DNA of 64,000 nucleotides from JAFEBO01 sp044221315 (GTDB lineage: Bacteria > Planctomycetota > Phycisphaerae > Phycisphaerales > UBA1924). Of this stretch, positions 16,391-25,363 are shown in pieces. Numbering within the stretch: the first letter of the stretch is position 1; every line of letters starts with the position of its first letter. The stretch covers positions 62,001-126,000 of the forward strand of contig JBGAPK010000001.1 of the NCBI GenBank assembly GCA_044221315.1. Direction: 5' to 3'. The position numbers and the translations under genes are program-made. The notes beneath the pieces are model-generated. The model was given only the letters and a program-made list of their open reading frames with translations. It did not search any database and was not told the DNA's origin.

Positions 16391-17729
16391 CCAAATCTCG
16401 CGTCGCCGTGTGCTCCGGGGGCTGGGGGTATCGATCGCGCTGCCCTGGCTGGAGAGCGTTGGTCTGCCGGTCGGTCGGTCACTCGCGGCGGGCCTCGCGC
16501 CAACCGGCCAATCCACGCCGCCGGTTCGGCTTGCCTTCGTGTTCATGCCGAACGGCGTGAATTACGACGCCTGGGAGCCCAAGGGCGAGGGGACTGATTT
16601 CCAACTCTCGCCAACACTCGAAGCGCTTTCGCCCGTCCGCCAGCACCTGAACATCTTTACCGGCCTGACTCTCAAGAAAGCCCGCCCCAACGGCGACGGA
16701 CCCGGCGATCACGCCCGCTCGTCGGCCTCTTTCCTCACCGGGCGCCAGGCACGCAAGACCGCCGGCAACGACATCCAGAACGGCATCAGCATCGATCAGG
16801 TAGCGGCGGCAGAGATCGGGCAACGCACGCGGCTTCCATCGCTCGAACTCGGATGCGAGCACGGACCGGCCGCGGGCAACTGCGATTCGGGCTATTCGTG
16901 CGCCTACTCGTCCAACATTTCCTGGCGCGATGAAACGACGCCGATGGCGAAGGTGATCGATCCGGCGGCGGCGTTCGAACGTCTCTTCGGTGACGCGACC
17001 GAGGCAGCCGCGGCAAAGGAACGGCTGAGCCGACGCCAGAGCATTCTCGACTTTGTGCTCGAGGATTCTCGCTCGCTGGAGGCCCGGCTCGGAAATGCCG
17101 ACCGGCGGAAGCTCGACCAGTTCCAGACCGCCGTGCGCGAGATCGAACGCCGGATCGAACGGGCGGCCAAGGAGTCCGAGCCGCGCAAGATCCCCGACGT
17201 GCCAGCGCCGGCCGGAATCCCCGAAAAGACCAGCGAGCACATGGACCTGATGTACGACATGCTGCTGCTGGCGTTCCAGACGGACACGACGCGGGTGGGC
17301 ACGCTGATGCTGGCGGTCGACGGCAGCAACCGGACTTTTCCGGAGATTGGCATCAAGGAAGGCCACCACCATCTCTCGCACCACCAGAACAACCAGGAGA
17401 TGATCGAGAAGATCCGCCGGATCGATCGCTTCCAGGTGGAGCGGTTTGCCCGCTTCGTGCGCAGGCTCGCTGAAACGGCCGAGGGCGAGGGCACTCTGCT
17501 GGACAATTCGCTCATCCTGCTCGGAGGGGGCATCAGCGACGGCAACAAGCACAACCACGAGAACCTGCCGATTCTGGTCGCCGGGCGCGGCGGCAACTCG
17601 GTCAAGACAGGCCGGCTCGTGCGCAGCCCGAACGAAACGCCGCTGTGCAATCTCTACCTGTCGATGCTCGAACGGGCGGGATGCCCGCAGGCGAGTTTTT
17701 CCGACAGCACGGGCCCGCTGCCGTTGTAG
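16383..17729 (+). CDS. DUF1552 protein with twin-arginine signal
   Basis: 448 residues. It begins with a twin-arginine-like leader, ISRRRVLRGLGVSIALPWLE, pointing to export of a folded protein by Tat. DUF1552 landmarks follow: VFMPNGVNYDAWEPKGEG, HARSSASFLTGRQARKT, SLELGCEHG, LDLMYDMLLLAFQTDTTRVG-like DMLLLAFQTDTTRV, HHLSHHQNNQEMIEKI and LLGGGISDGNKHNHENLP. The overall form resembles the alkaline-phosphatase-like DUF1501/1552 group always found beside DUF1592 proteins. Its ATG overlaps the upstream stop by eight bases, which implies translational coupling and a shared complex or pathway. Confidence 0.92.
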   Translation: MTSQISRRRVLRGLGVSIALPWLESVGLPVGRSLAAGLAPTGQSTPPVRLAFVFMPNGVNYDAWEPKGEGTDFQLSPTLEALSPVRQHLNIFTGLTLKKARPNGDGPGDHARSSASFLTGRQARKTAGNDIQNGISIDQVAAAEIGQRTRLPSLELGCEHGPAAGNCDSGYSCAYSSNISWRDETTPMAKVIDPAAAFERLFGDATEAAAAKERLSRRQSILDFVLEDSRSLEARLGNADRRKLDQFQTAVREIERRIERAAKESEPRKIPDVPAPAGIPEKTSEHMDLMYDMLLLAFQTDTTRVGTLMLAVDGSNRTFPEIGIKEGHHHLSHHQNNQEMIEKIRRIDRFQVERFARFVRRLAETAEGEGTLLDNSLILLGGGISDGNKHNHENLPILVAGRGGNSVKTGRLVRSPNETPLCNLYLSMLERAGCPQASFSDSTGPLPL

Positions 17730-17827
17730 CCGGGCGTGGAACGCTTCGCGCGCGAGGGGGCAATCGGGGGTGGTGCCGAGCGGAGAGCGGATACGCTGCA
17801 CTCGTGGCTCGCGCTGAAACAACGAGG

Positions 17828-19891
17828 ATGCCGGAGGACGGGACAGGCCTGATCGATATCGATCCGTGGCTGGAACCGTTCCGGACCGCTCTCAAAGACC
17901 GGCAAGCCAAGTATCGCGCGACGAAGTCAACACTGACGGCCGGGGCAGCCTCGCTGAAGTCGTTCGCGAACGGCCACGTGTACTTCGGATTCACACGCGG
18001 CGAGCGTAATGGCGAAAAGGGGGTGTGGTACCGGGAATGGGCCCCGGGCGCGCAGCGGCTTTCGCTCGTCGGGGATTTCAACGGCTGGGATCGGAACGCG
18101 ACCCCGCTCGCTCGCGACGAGTTCGGCGCCTGGAGCACCTTTCTGCCGGATCGTGAATTCGCTTCGCGCCTGAAGCATGACGGGGCGGTCAAGGTGCACG
18201 TCGTCACCTCGCTGGGCGCGAGCGATCGGCTTCCGGCGTACATCCAGCGCGTGACGTTCGAAGCCGACGGGAGCAACGCGACGGGGCGGGTCTGGCTGGC
18301 GCCGGAGTTCCGGTGGAAGCACCCGGCGCCGGCACTCAAGGGCGGGGCGAGCGCGAAGAAGGCTGCTCCCCGCATCTACGAAGCGCACACCGGCATGGCG
18401 CTCGAGGCCGAGAGGGTTGGGACGTTCGACGAATTCCGCGAATTGATCCTGCCGCGGATCGCGAAGGCCGGATACAACGCGGTGCAATTGATGGCCGTGC
18501 AGGAACATCCTTACTACGGCTCGTTCGGATATCACGTCAGCAATTTCTTTGCGGTCTCGTCGCGGTTCGGCACGCCGGACGACTTCAAGAGACTTGTGGA
18601 TGCGGCGCACGGCATGGGCCTGGGCGTGTACCTCGATCTCGTGCACAGCCACGCCGTCAAGAACACCGTCGAAGGGCTGAACCTGTTCGACGGAACCGAC
18701 CACCAGTACTTCCACGCGGGTCCGAAGGGCAAGCACCCGGCGTGGGATTCGATGCTGTTCGACTACAGCAAGTGGGAAGTGCTGCGGTTCCTGCTCAGCA
18801 ACGTACGGTTCTGGCTGGAGGAATACAAGATCGACGGATTCCGCTTCGACGGCGTGACGAGCATGCTCTACCTCGATCACGGGCTGGGCAAGGCGTTTTC
18901 ATCGTACGACGATTACTTTGGAAGCAATGTTGACGAAGACGCCGTGACCTACCTGAAGCTTGCGAACGAGCTCGCGCACGAGATCAAGCCCGACGTCGTG
19001 ACCGTTGCCGAGGACGTCTCGGGAATGGCGGGAATGGCACGCCCCGTGACTGAGGGCGGCATCGGCTTCGATTTCCGCCTTGCGATGGGCATCCCCGACT
19101 ACTGGATCAAGATTCTCAAGGAGCGGCGCGACGAGGACTGGGAGATGGGCGCACTCTTCCACACGCTGACCAATCGGCGCTCGCGCGAGAACCACATCGC
19201 GTACGCGGAGAGCCACGACCAGGCCCTCGTTGGCGACAAGACTCTGGCGTTCCGGCTGATGGATGCCGCGATGTACACGCACATGAGCAAGGCGACCCCC
19301 AGCCTGATCATCGACCGCGGCATCGCCCTGCACAAGCTCATCCGCCTGCTCACCTTCTTCCTCGGCGGCGAGGGCTGGCTGAGTTTCATGGGCAACGAAT
19401 TCGGGCATCCGGAATGGGTTGATTTTCCGCGGGAGGGAAACGGGTTCTCGTACAAATATGCGCGGAGGCAATGGTCGCTTGCGGACAACCCGCTGCTGCG
19501 GTACGAACAGCTTGGTGCGTTCGATCGGGCGCTCATGGATCTGGACGATCGATTCGGGATTCTCGCCGCACCGCCGGCCCGCGGCATGCAGATGGACGAG
19601 CTGGGCAAGTGTCTCGTCTTTGAACGCGCCGGGCTGGTTGTCGCGGCGAATCTGAATACCGCGCATTCGAGGACGGATTGGAGGGTGGGCGTGCCGCCGG
19701 TGGGACCGGTGGGGACGCTGTTCGCGACCATCCTCGATACCGATGAAGCCAGATTCGGTGGGCACGCGCTTGTGAAGAGAGATTCCTGTTACCCGAGTCA
19801 GAAGGTGTCGTGGGACGGTCTCGAGCGGAGCGTGCAGGTGTATGTGCCGGCGCGGTCGGCGCAGGTGATCGCCGCCGCGGCTCGGGGGTAA
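17828..19891 (+). CDS. 1,4-alpha-glucan branching enzyme, eukaryotic type (GH13_8)
   Basis: 687 residues. A CBM48 domain (WYREWAPGAQRLSLVGDFNG) precedes the GH13 barrel. Catalytic residues are present: nucleophile in GFRFDGVTSMLY (~341), acid/base in VTVAEDVSGMAG (~395), transition-state aspartate in YAESHDQALVGDKT (~462). The HPYYGSFGYHVSNFFAVSS and FMGNEFGHPEWVDFPREGN blocks are those of plant and animal branching enzymes rather than E. coli GlgB. It makes alpha-1,6 branches in glycogen. No other glycogen genes are adjacent. The ATG at 17828 lacks a spaced ribosome site; a GTG at 17804 is an alternative. Confidence 0.9.
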   Translation: MPEDGTGLIDIDPWLEPFRTALKDRQAKYRATKSTLTAGAASLKSFANGHVYFGFTRGERNGEKGVWYREWAPGAQRLSLVGDFNGWDRNATPLARDEFGAWSTFLPDREFASRLKHDGAVKVHVVTSLGASDRLPAYIQRVTFEADGSNATGRVWLAPEFRWKHPAPALKGGASAKKAAPRIYEAHTGMALEAERVGTFDEFRELILPRIAKAGYNAVQLMAVQEHPYYGSFGYHVSNFFAVSSRFGTPDDFKRLVDAAHGMGLGVYLDLVHSHAVKNTVEGLNLFDGTDHQYFHAGPKGKHPAWDSMLFDYSKWEVLRFLLSNVRFWLEEYKIDGFRFDGVTSMLYLDHGLGKAFSSYDDYFGSNVDEDAVTYLKLANELAHEIKPDVVTVAEDVSGMAGMARPVTEGGIGFDFRLAMGIPDYWIKILKERRDEDWEMGALFHTLTNRRSRENHIAYAESHDQALVGDKTLAFRLMDAAMYTHMSKATPSLIIDRGIALHKLIRLLTFFLGGEGWLSFMGNEFGHPEWVDFPREGNGFSYKYARRQWSLADNPLLRYEQLGAFDRALMDLDDRFGILAAPPARGMQMDELGKCLVFERAGLVVAANLNTAHSRTDWRVGVPPVGPVGTLFATILDTDEARFGGHALVKRDSCYPSQKVSWDGLERSVQVYVPARSAQVIAAAARG

Positions 19892-20020
19892 TACCGACGA
19901 CGCGATCTTTCGGATGGATTCGCGCGCGCCAGTCTTCGCTTGACACCCCGAACCCTCGACACCTCGACGCCCTGCCGCGCCATCGCCACGAACTATTTCC
20001 GCGGCGCCGTGCCCTCCACC

Positions 20021-20026
20021 TACAAT
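20021..20026 (+). promoter_or_regulatory. Possible -10 box of the tmRNA gene
   Basis: TACAAT lies 24 bases upstream of the mature tmRNA 5' end. No convincing -35 hexamer is visible at the usual spacing, so this is tentative. Confidence 0.3.
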
Positions 20027-20044
20027 CAGGCTCTTTGAAAAGTT

Positions 20045-20390
20045 GGGGCCGATCGGTTTCGACCGTGCATGATCAGTTGGTCGTGGCGCGTCCAGGAGCA
20101 TGCTGGCCTGGTAAAAAGTATGCACAAAATTAATTGCTAACAGCAATTACGCTCTCGCGGCCTAATTAGGCTGCACGCTCCGTCGTCAACGCCTGCTAGG
20201 CGACGGGGCGTAAACAGCAGGCTGGCCCCGCCGCGGTGCAACCGGGCGGCGGGGTGAGAAAACTCCGGGAGCTGGACCAAAGCGGATGCTGCTGATGGCA
20301 GCCGCGCGGTCGAGATCAAATCATCAGATACACGCGTAGAGGCGATCAGTTGACTGTCGCGGCACGGGGGTTCAATTCCCCCCGGCTCCA
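20045..20390 (+). ncRNA. ssrA: tmRNA (transfer-messenger RNA)
   Basis: One-piece tmRNA of about 346 bases. The 5' end GGGGCCGATCGGTTTCGAC is the conserved start, and its first seven bases pair with CGGCTCC near the 3' end, forming the tRNA-like acceptor stem. The T-arm GGGGG-TTCAATT-CCCCC precedes it. The 3' CCA is not encoded beyond the A at 20390. The tag frame runs from 20136 to 20162 and encodes ANSNYALAA before TAA at 20163. It rescues stalled ribosomes with SmpB and tags proteins for proteolysis. Confidence 0.95.
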
Positions 20391-20905
20391 TTTTGCCTTG
20401 TTTTCAGGCTTGTTTGACACCGCTCGCATCTCGTTGCCCGGAGCAGACATGGCCGATTCGCCCGCTTGCGCGCCCGCGCCGGCGGGAACGTCCGGGCAAG
20501 TCGATTCCGCTGGTGCATGCGCCGCATTGTGCGCCGCCACTCCCTTCGCCGCCCCGTCGAAGAATTCATTGGGGACCCGTTGGCGTAGTGGCGTCCGCTC
20601 ATGATGATTCTGTGGCCGATCCACCGGCTTGCCGCGTACTGCGGGACGGTCTGCGCCGACTCCATCCCGCATGAGCGTCGCGAGGCACAGCCGCCTGGTT
20701 CTTCCGTTGGTCGGGCGGGGTCTAGAAGCAAATGGGCGTCAAGCCCAAGGGTGAACTCCTCTCACTCGAAGTGGCGCAGTACAACCAAGCAGGTCGAATA
20801 GATTTCGTTCGGGAACTCGAACAAACGCACGGGCCTTGTGTATGCCAAGACCCGCGCGTTCGGGTAATTCGGTCTCGAGACAGCCGGCGTTGCGGCAAGC
20901 ACTTC
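20391..20905. other. Non-coding stretch downstream of tmRNA
   Basis: About 515 bases with no open frame that looks like a protein. A weak hairpin GCCT-tgttttc-AGGC (20395-20409) followed by TTGTTT could end the tmRNA transcript. The tmRNA 3' end is a common integration site for mobile elements, but I find no integrase and no copy of the tmRNA 3' end here. Confidence 0.5.
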
Positions 20906-21769
20906 TCAGCGTTGCCGCCGTCCGAACGCCAATATTCCTCCGAAGCACAGGAGCGCCACCGAGCCGGGAGTCGGGACCAGGACGAAGTCTCCCGGCAACA
21001 ATTCCCGGAGATTGACCTGACCGAGGCTCCAAGACAAGTCGCTGAAGATTGTCGCGCCCGAAATCTGAGGCCCGAGGAAATTGCCCGTCATCAGCGAGAC
21101 TTCTCCGATTGCCAGGTTGATCTCCAGGGATGTTGCGTTCATCTGACTGAACACAAAGCTCTCGTAGCTGGGAAAACCGGTGGCAACAATCTGATCTCGC
21201 AGTGCCAGAACGTCAGGCTTGGGCACGAAGATCGAGGCAAACTCCGTTCCCGCCATCGCCGCCGAGACGGACAGCAGGGAGTTTCGGTAGCCGCCCACGA
21301 CCGACACCAGGCCAAAGAATGCCTGCGATGCTGCCGCCTGTTGGGTGGCGGCGTCGGTAACGTTGCCATCCGCCAGCGCGCCGTAGTACTTTCTGAGCGA
21401 CTGATCTGTGAGGCGGGATTCATCGATTATCTTGGCGGCCCAGACGATTGAGTCGTTGAGTTCATCGATTCCCCCGCCGACTCCCGAAAAGGGCGTGAAA
21501 TGGACAGGCGTGATTGACGCGAGAATGCCATGATCGGGATCGGGCAGCGTCACTGATGCGAAGAACCTGTCCCAGATTCCCATGCCGATCAGGCCAATCC
21601 CCTGGCCAATAAGAGCCCCTTGCCCGGCTGGCGTTGCAATAGCCGCGCCACCGATACACGACGCGCCGGTGTAAAAATCTCGTGCGGCCTCCTTGTCCGC
21701 GAATGCCTGTGCGCTGGTTAGAACTGTCAGGGCCAACGCCCCACAGACGCTTTGCACTTTTACTTTCAT
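20906..21769 (-). CDS. PEP-CTERM-tailed exported protein
   Basis: 287 residues. The ATG at 21769 has an AAGGAA ribosome site about ten bases upstream and begins a clear signal peptide (VQSVCGALALTVLTSAQAFA). The middle part is alanine/glycine-rich and probably helical, with a hydrophobic segment ALIGQGIGLIGMGIWD, and matches no family I know. The C-terminus VPTPGSVALLCFGGILAFGRRQR-type tail has the PEP-like motif PTPGS, a membrane segment and a basic end, so it is a likely exosortase substrate. An open frame extends upstream to 21967 but without export features. Confidence 0.82.
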   Translation of the reverse strand: MKVKVQSVCGALALTVLTSAQAFADKEAARDFYTGASCIGGAAIATPAGQGALIGQGIGLIGMGIWDRFFASVTLPDPDHGILASITPVHFTPFSGVGGGIDELNDSIVWAAKIIDESRLTDQSLRKYYGALADGNVTDAATQQAAASQAFFGLVSVVGGYRNSLLSVSAAMAGTEFASIFVPKPDVLALRDQIVATGFPSYESFVFSQMNATSLEINLAIGEVSLMTGNFLGPQISGATIFSDLSWSLGQVNLRELLPGDFVLVPTPGSVALLCFGGILAFGRRQR

Positions 21770-22708
21770 GATCGATTTCCTTTCAACTTCGTAAGAGACG
21801 GTCCGAAGTCTGAGGCCGGGGAGTTCGTGGGCTGAACGGGAGTCGTCCCCCGTCAGACACTTTTCAATTCCGCGCACGAAGTGCAGCGGATTGAATTCAC
21901 CGGCGATGAATTCAGACGTGGTCCCGCTGACACTGCCGCTACTGCCGCCGTGTGAGTTGCTTTTCAAACCTCCTTCGTGATTTCAGCTCACAAGTCAGGC
22001 ACGCCGCGCAACAAATGCATCGAACCCACTTTGCCCGCGAACCGCACCCGTCGCCGGGCGACCGGTCTGCTGCTTCTACTCTGCCGCGAGTTCGCGGACG
22101 TGCACCCCGATTGAGCACTTTCGATAGCGAAGTCGCGGATCAAGGAAACTTCCCTGCTGATCCCGCGCTGCAAACTGGAGAGCGGCGCGCCCTATCAGGT
22201 CGAAGCCTCCGAGGATCGAGCAGGGCACGCTCTTCTTTCTTCGATGCGAATTGACCCGCGCAACGGCGTCGAGTCTGCCGGCTTTCCCCCGCGATTCATC
22301 CGCGGCGCCGCAACTTCGGCCGGTGCATCGAACGGCCGAAGTGCGCCGGGCAGCGAAGTCCAAGCCACGATCACCTTTGCGAGTTCGGCAACGGGCGCCA
22401 GGTTCGGAGAGCCTGTTTTCGCACACGGTGCGCCGCAACTTGCGAGGGCGGGGAGCGAGTTTTCCCTGTGGCCTATTTTGTTGCACGAGGCCGCTTGCGC
22501 CGAAGGGCCCCATGTCCCCGGACTCCATGGACCCCGAATCCGAATGTGAGCGCCGGTTGCAACCTCCCACGGGCTTAAACGCCTCGGTTGCTTCGGCTCG
22601 GGCAGTATTCCGTTGCCGGGGCCGCCGCCGGTGGGGAACAAGTCCGAATGCGCAGAAACGGGTGGATTTCGGCTTGTTCGATCGCCCTTCTTCTGCGACA
22701 ATCGGTCG
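21770..22708. other. 939-base region without a convincing gene
   Basis: Several open frames cross this stretch on both strands, but none has a start with a ribosome site, a recognisable motif or convincing codon use. The leftmost part is probably the leader of the PEP-CTERM gene. The rest may be an eroded gene or a regulatory region for the two divergent exported proteins that flank it. Confidence 0.45.
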
Positions 22709-23407
22709 ATGAACCCCGCCCGCCGATTCGCGACGTTGACCTTGCTTGCTCTGCACGGCGGGACCGCCGCTGCTCAGTCGCTGTCGGTGGTTCCACCCAA
22801 CAAGTACTCCTGGGGGGAAAACGTCGGCTACTTCAACTGGGCCGACGCGGGCAGCCCGGTTGGTTCGCGGGCGGTGAAGTTCTACACCCGCCCCTCCGGC
22901 GGCTTCTTCAAGGGCATGGCCTGGGGCGAGAATATCGGCTGGGTCAACCTGGGCAAGGGTAACGGCCCGTATGTCAATTCGGACAACTCCAACTTCGGCA
23001 TCAACGCCAACAGCGCGGGAGATCTCTCCGGGTACGCGTGGGCAGAAAACTTCGGGTGGGTCAACTTCGGCGGCGGCGCGCACGCGACTCCGGCGCAGCC
23101 CGCGCGGATCGACTTCGTCGCCGGCCGCCTGCGCGGCTATGCCTGGGGCGAGAACATCGGGTGGATCAACCTCGACGATGCGAGCGTGTTCGTGGCGCTG
23201 GGCGCGGGCTGCCCGTGCGATCTGAATTACGACGGTATCGTCGAGGACGCCGATTTCTCAATCTTCTACGGCGCGTACAACACGCTCGACTGCGCCGAAT
23301 CTTCGATGCCTTCGGGCTGCCCGTCCGATTTCAACGGCGACAACATCGTGGAAGATCTGGACTTTCAGATCTTCCTTACGGCGTACAACCAACTGCTGTG
23401 CCCCTGA
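22709..23407 (+). CDS. WGENIGW-repeat exported protein with dockerin-like tail
   Basis: 232 residues with a signal peptide (MNPARRFATLTLLALHGGTA). Residues ~30-165 hold four copies of an aromatic repeat: YSWGENVGYFNW, MAWGENIGWVNLG, YAWAENFGWVNFG and YAWGENIGWINLD, each followed by a loop with FxAG or similar. Repeats of this kind occur in bacterial surface proteins and probably form a beta-rich adhesive or propeller-like domain. The last 65 residues are the dockerin-like module: DLNYDGIVEDADF, CAESSMPSGC, DFNGDNIVEDLDF, AYNQLLCP. No enzyme signature. Confidence 0.85.
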   Translation: MNPARRFATLTLLALHGGTAAAQSLSVVPPNKYSWGENVGYFNWADAGSPVGSRAVKFYTRPSGGFFKGMAWGENIGWVNLGKGNGPYVNSDNSNFGINANSAGDLSGYAWAENFGWVNFGGGAHATPAQPARIDFVAGRLRGYAWGENIGWINLDDASVFVALGAGCPCDLNYDGIVEDADFSIFYGAYNTLDCAESSMPSGCPSDFNGDNIVEDLDFQIFLTAYNQLLCP

Positions 23408-23514
23408 GCGGCTCAGTCCGTGTCAAGCGGGTTGATTGGAACCCCGTGCGCCCACTCCCCGGGCCCCCGGCGGGAGGGGACCGGTGAGTGAGCTCGAATC
23501 CGACGGATGGCCTG

Positions 23515-23850
23515 CTACTTCGCGAGACGATCGAGCGTGATGCTGTGTCCCGACTTGGGGTCGGTGACCGTCAACTCGCCGCCGCTCAGCTTGTATGAGT
23601 AGTGACGCACGGTCTTGTCGGCGGTGAGCGTGAGCTGATCGCCGCTGGTAGACCATGTGCCGCTCTGCACGCGTGTGTTGCCCGAGTACTTGGATTCGGC
23701 GGTAAACGTCTGGTCGCCGACGAAGGAAACGCTTCCGAACGTGAAGGCCGACTTGTTGTCGCCGCGCCCGTTCCAGGTGCCGACGATGCCGGGCGAGGCA
23801 CAACCGGTGAGGAGAAGAGCGCCGACGGTGAGAGCGATGGGAAGTTTCAT
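23515..23850 (-). CDS. Small lipoprotein with lipocalin-like strand pattern
   Basis: 111 residues. The ATG at 23850 follows an AAAGGAG site. A lipobox LLTGC at residues 13-17 marks it for lipidation. The rest is short beta strands (IVGTWNGRGD, AFTFGSVSFVGDQTFTAES, GTWSTSGDQLTLT, YSYKLSGGELTVTD), the pattern of small lipocalin-like or DUF-type barrels that start with GTW. Function unknown; envelope location inferred. Confidence 0.82.
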   Translation of the reverse strand: MKLPIALTVGALLLTGCASPGIVGTWNGRGDNKSAFTFGSVSFVGDQTFTAESKYSGNTRVQSGTWSTSGDQLTLTADKTVRHYSYKLSGGELTVTDPKSGHSITLDRLAK

Positions 23851-24122
23851 GAGGACTCCTTTGAGAGAAAGCGAAGCTTCCTGGAATATATCGGAATGCG
23901 CGAATGGCATCGTTCAGAGCAAAGCGCCGCTGACGCGGAACCAACGGTCCGATCGGGCAATTGCGCCCGAGTCGCAGGACGATCTTCGCCGCCTGCCGGG
24001 GAAACCCCGGGGCACTTGGCGAGCAGTCTGCCTGGTCCCGTCCGCACGCGGCACCAACCCAGCCCGGTCACCATCTGTGCGAAATCAAGCGACGGAACAG
24101 AGGCGTCGAATTAGAATGGACC

Positions 24123-25235
24123 ATGACCTTGCACGCCCGAATGTCCGGGGTCGACGGCCCGTACGGGTCGGGAATGGCCAGCGGCAAGAGGGCGATGAAC
24201 TGCGACCCGACTCTCGGGCTGCGGGCGATGGTCGGACGGACGCCCCTGCTCGAGATCGCGTACACCTCTCGAGGTCGGGCGCGCCGCGTCTTCGCGAAGT
24301 ACGAGCAGAAGAACCTGACCGGGAGCGTGAAGGACCGGATGGCTCTCTGGATCCTGCGCCGGGCGTATGAAGCCGGCGAGCTTCATCCCGGAGACTCCAT
24401 CGCGGAAGCCACGAGCGGGAACACGGGAATTTCATTCGCGGCTCTGGGACGCGCTCTCGGACATCCCGTGCGCATCTACATGCCCGACTGGATGAGCCGC
24501 GAGAGGGTCGGGTTGATCCTCTCGCTCGGGGCGGAAGTTATCCCGGTTTCGCGCGAGCACGGCGGATTCCCGGGGAGCATTGAACTCGCGGACCGATTCG
24601 CCCGGGAGAACAAGGGCGTGTTCCTGCCGCACCAGTTCGAGAACCCTGCAAATGCCGAAGCGCACGAACAGACGACGGGTCCGGAGATCGTCGCGCAATT
24701 GGCGTCCGCTGGGAGGAAGCCCGACGGGTTTGTAGCCGGGGTCGGGACGGGAGGCACGGTGATGGGGATCGGACGCTGTCTCCGGCGCGCGAATCCGGCG
24801 GTGCGCGTACACCCGCTCGAACCCGCGAACTCGCCGACCCTGAGCGTCGGGCACAAGGTCGGCCATCATCGCATCCAGGGAATCTCGGACGATTTCGTCC
24901 CGGCGCTGCTGCGCCTCGACGAACTCGATTCCATTGTCGCGGTCGACGACGGCGATGCGATACTCGCGGCACAGGCGCTCGGGCATGCGGGACTGGCCGT
25001 CGGAATCTCGTCGGGCGCCAATTTCCTCGGTGCGGACAAGGTTCTCGACATGCTGGGGGACGATGCGACGGTCGTGACAGTGTTTGCCGACAGCAACAAG
25101 AAGTACCTCAGCACTGATCTGGCGCGCTCCGAGCCGGTGAAAGTGGACTTTGTGTCATCGCACCTGAAGATCGCCGGCTGGAGCGCGATCGGCTGTGAAC
25201 CCTGCTGTGGAATTGGCGCTTGCGCCAAGAAGTGA
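24123..25235 (+). CDS. PLP-dependent cysteine synthase homologue with cysteine-rich tail
   Basis: 370 residues. Fold type II PLP landmarks: VGRTPLLEIAY, the Schiff-base lysine in KNLTGSVKDRMAL (~70), phosphate-binding EATSGNTGISFAA, and VAGVGTGGTVMGIGRCLR. These enzymes condense O-acetylserine with sulfide (CysK) or homocysteine (CBS-like). Unusual is the end of the protein, GCEPCCGIGACAKK, with four cysteines in ten residues, absent from standard CysK. Start is uncertain: ATGs at 24123, 24174 and 24195 all precede the conserved domain; the first is used here. No other sulfur genes are adjacent. Confidence 0.85.
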   Translation: MTLHARMSGVDGPYGSGMASGKRAMNCDPTLGLRAMVGRTPLLEIAYTSRGRARRVFAKYEQKNLTGSVKDRMALWILRRAYEAGELHPGDSIAEATSGNTGISFAALGRALGHPVRIYMPDWMSRERVGLILSLGAEVIPVSREHGGFPGSIELADRFARENKGVFLPHQFENPANAEAHEQTTGPEIVAQLASAGRKPDGFVAGVGTGGTVMGIGRCLRRANPAVRVHPLEPANSPTLSVGHKVGHHRIQGISDDFVPALLRLDELDSIVAVDDGDAILAAQALGHAGLAVGISSGANFLGADKVLDMLGDDATVVTVFADSNKKYLSTDLARSEPVKVDFVSSHLKIAGWSAIGCEPCCGIGACAKK

Positions 25236-25363
25236 CCTCGCCCGACGCGATCGTGCATGCAGGCCGGTTGTAAATTTGCAGAACTGGGGAAAAACCCGGC
25301 TTGAGTTCCGCCAACGCTGCGGTAGCTTCAGCCTCGCGGGAAAGACTCGCAGAGGTATTGACC

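Noticed and set aside
20137..20391. Minus-strand open frame with GGIEPPCRDSQ
   Set aside because: It is antisense to the tmRNA; this peptide pattern is a known artefact of translating stable-RNA genes.
20732..21451. Possible gene after the tmRNA, considered as an integrase remnant
   Set aside because: It has no integrase motif and overlaps the PEP-CTERM gene in antisense.
22195..22701. Minus-strand frame of 168 codons in the gene-poor gap
   Set aside because: No ribosome site, no motif, and unusual composition; not supported as a gene.
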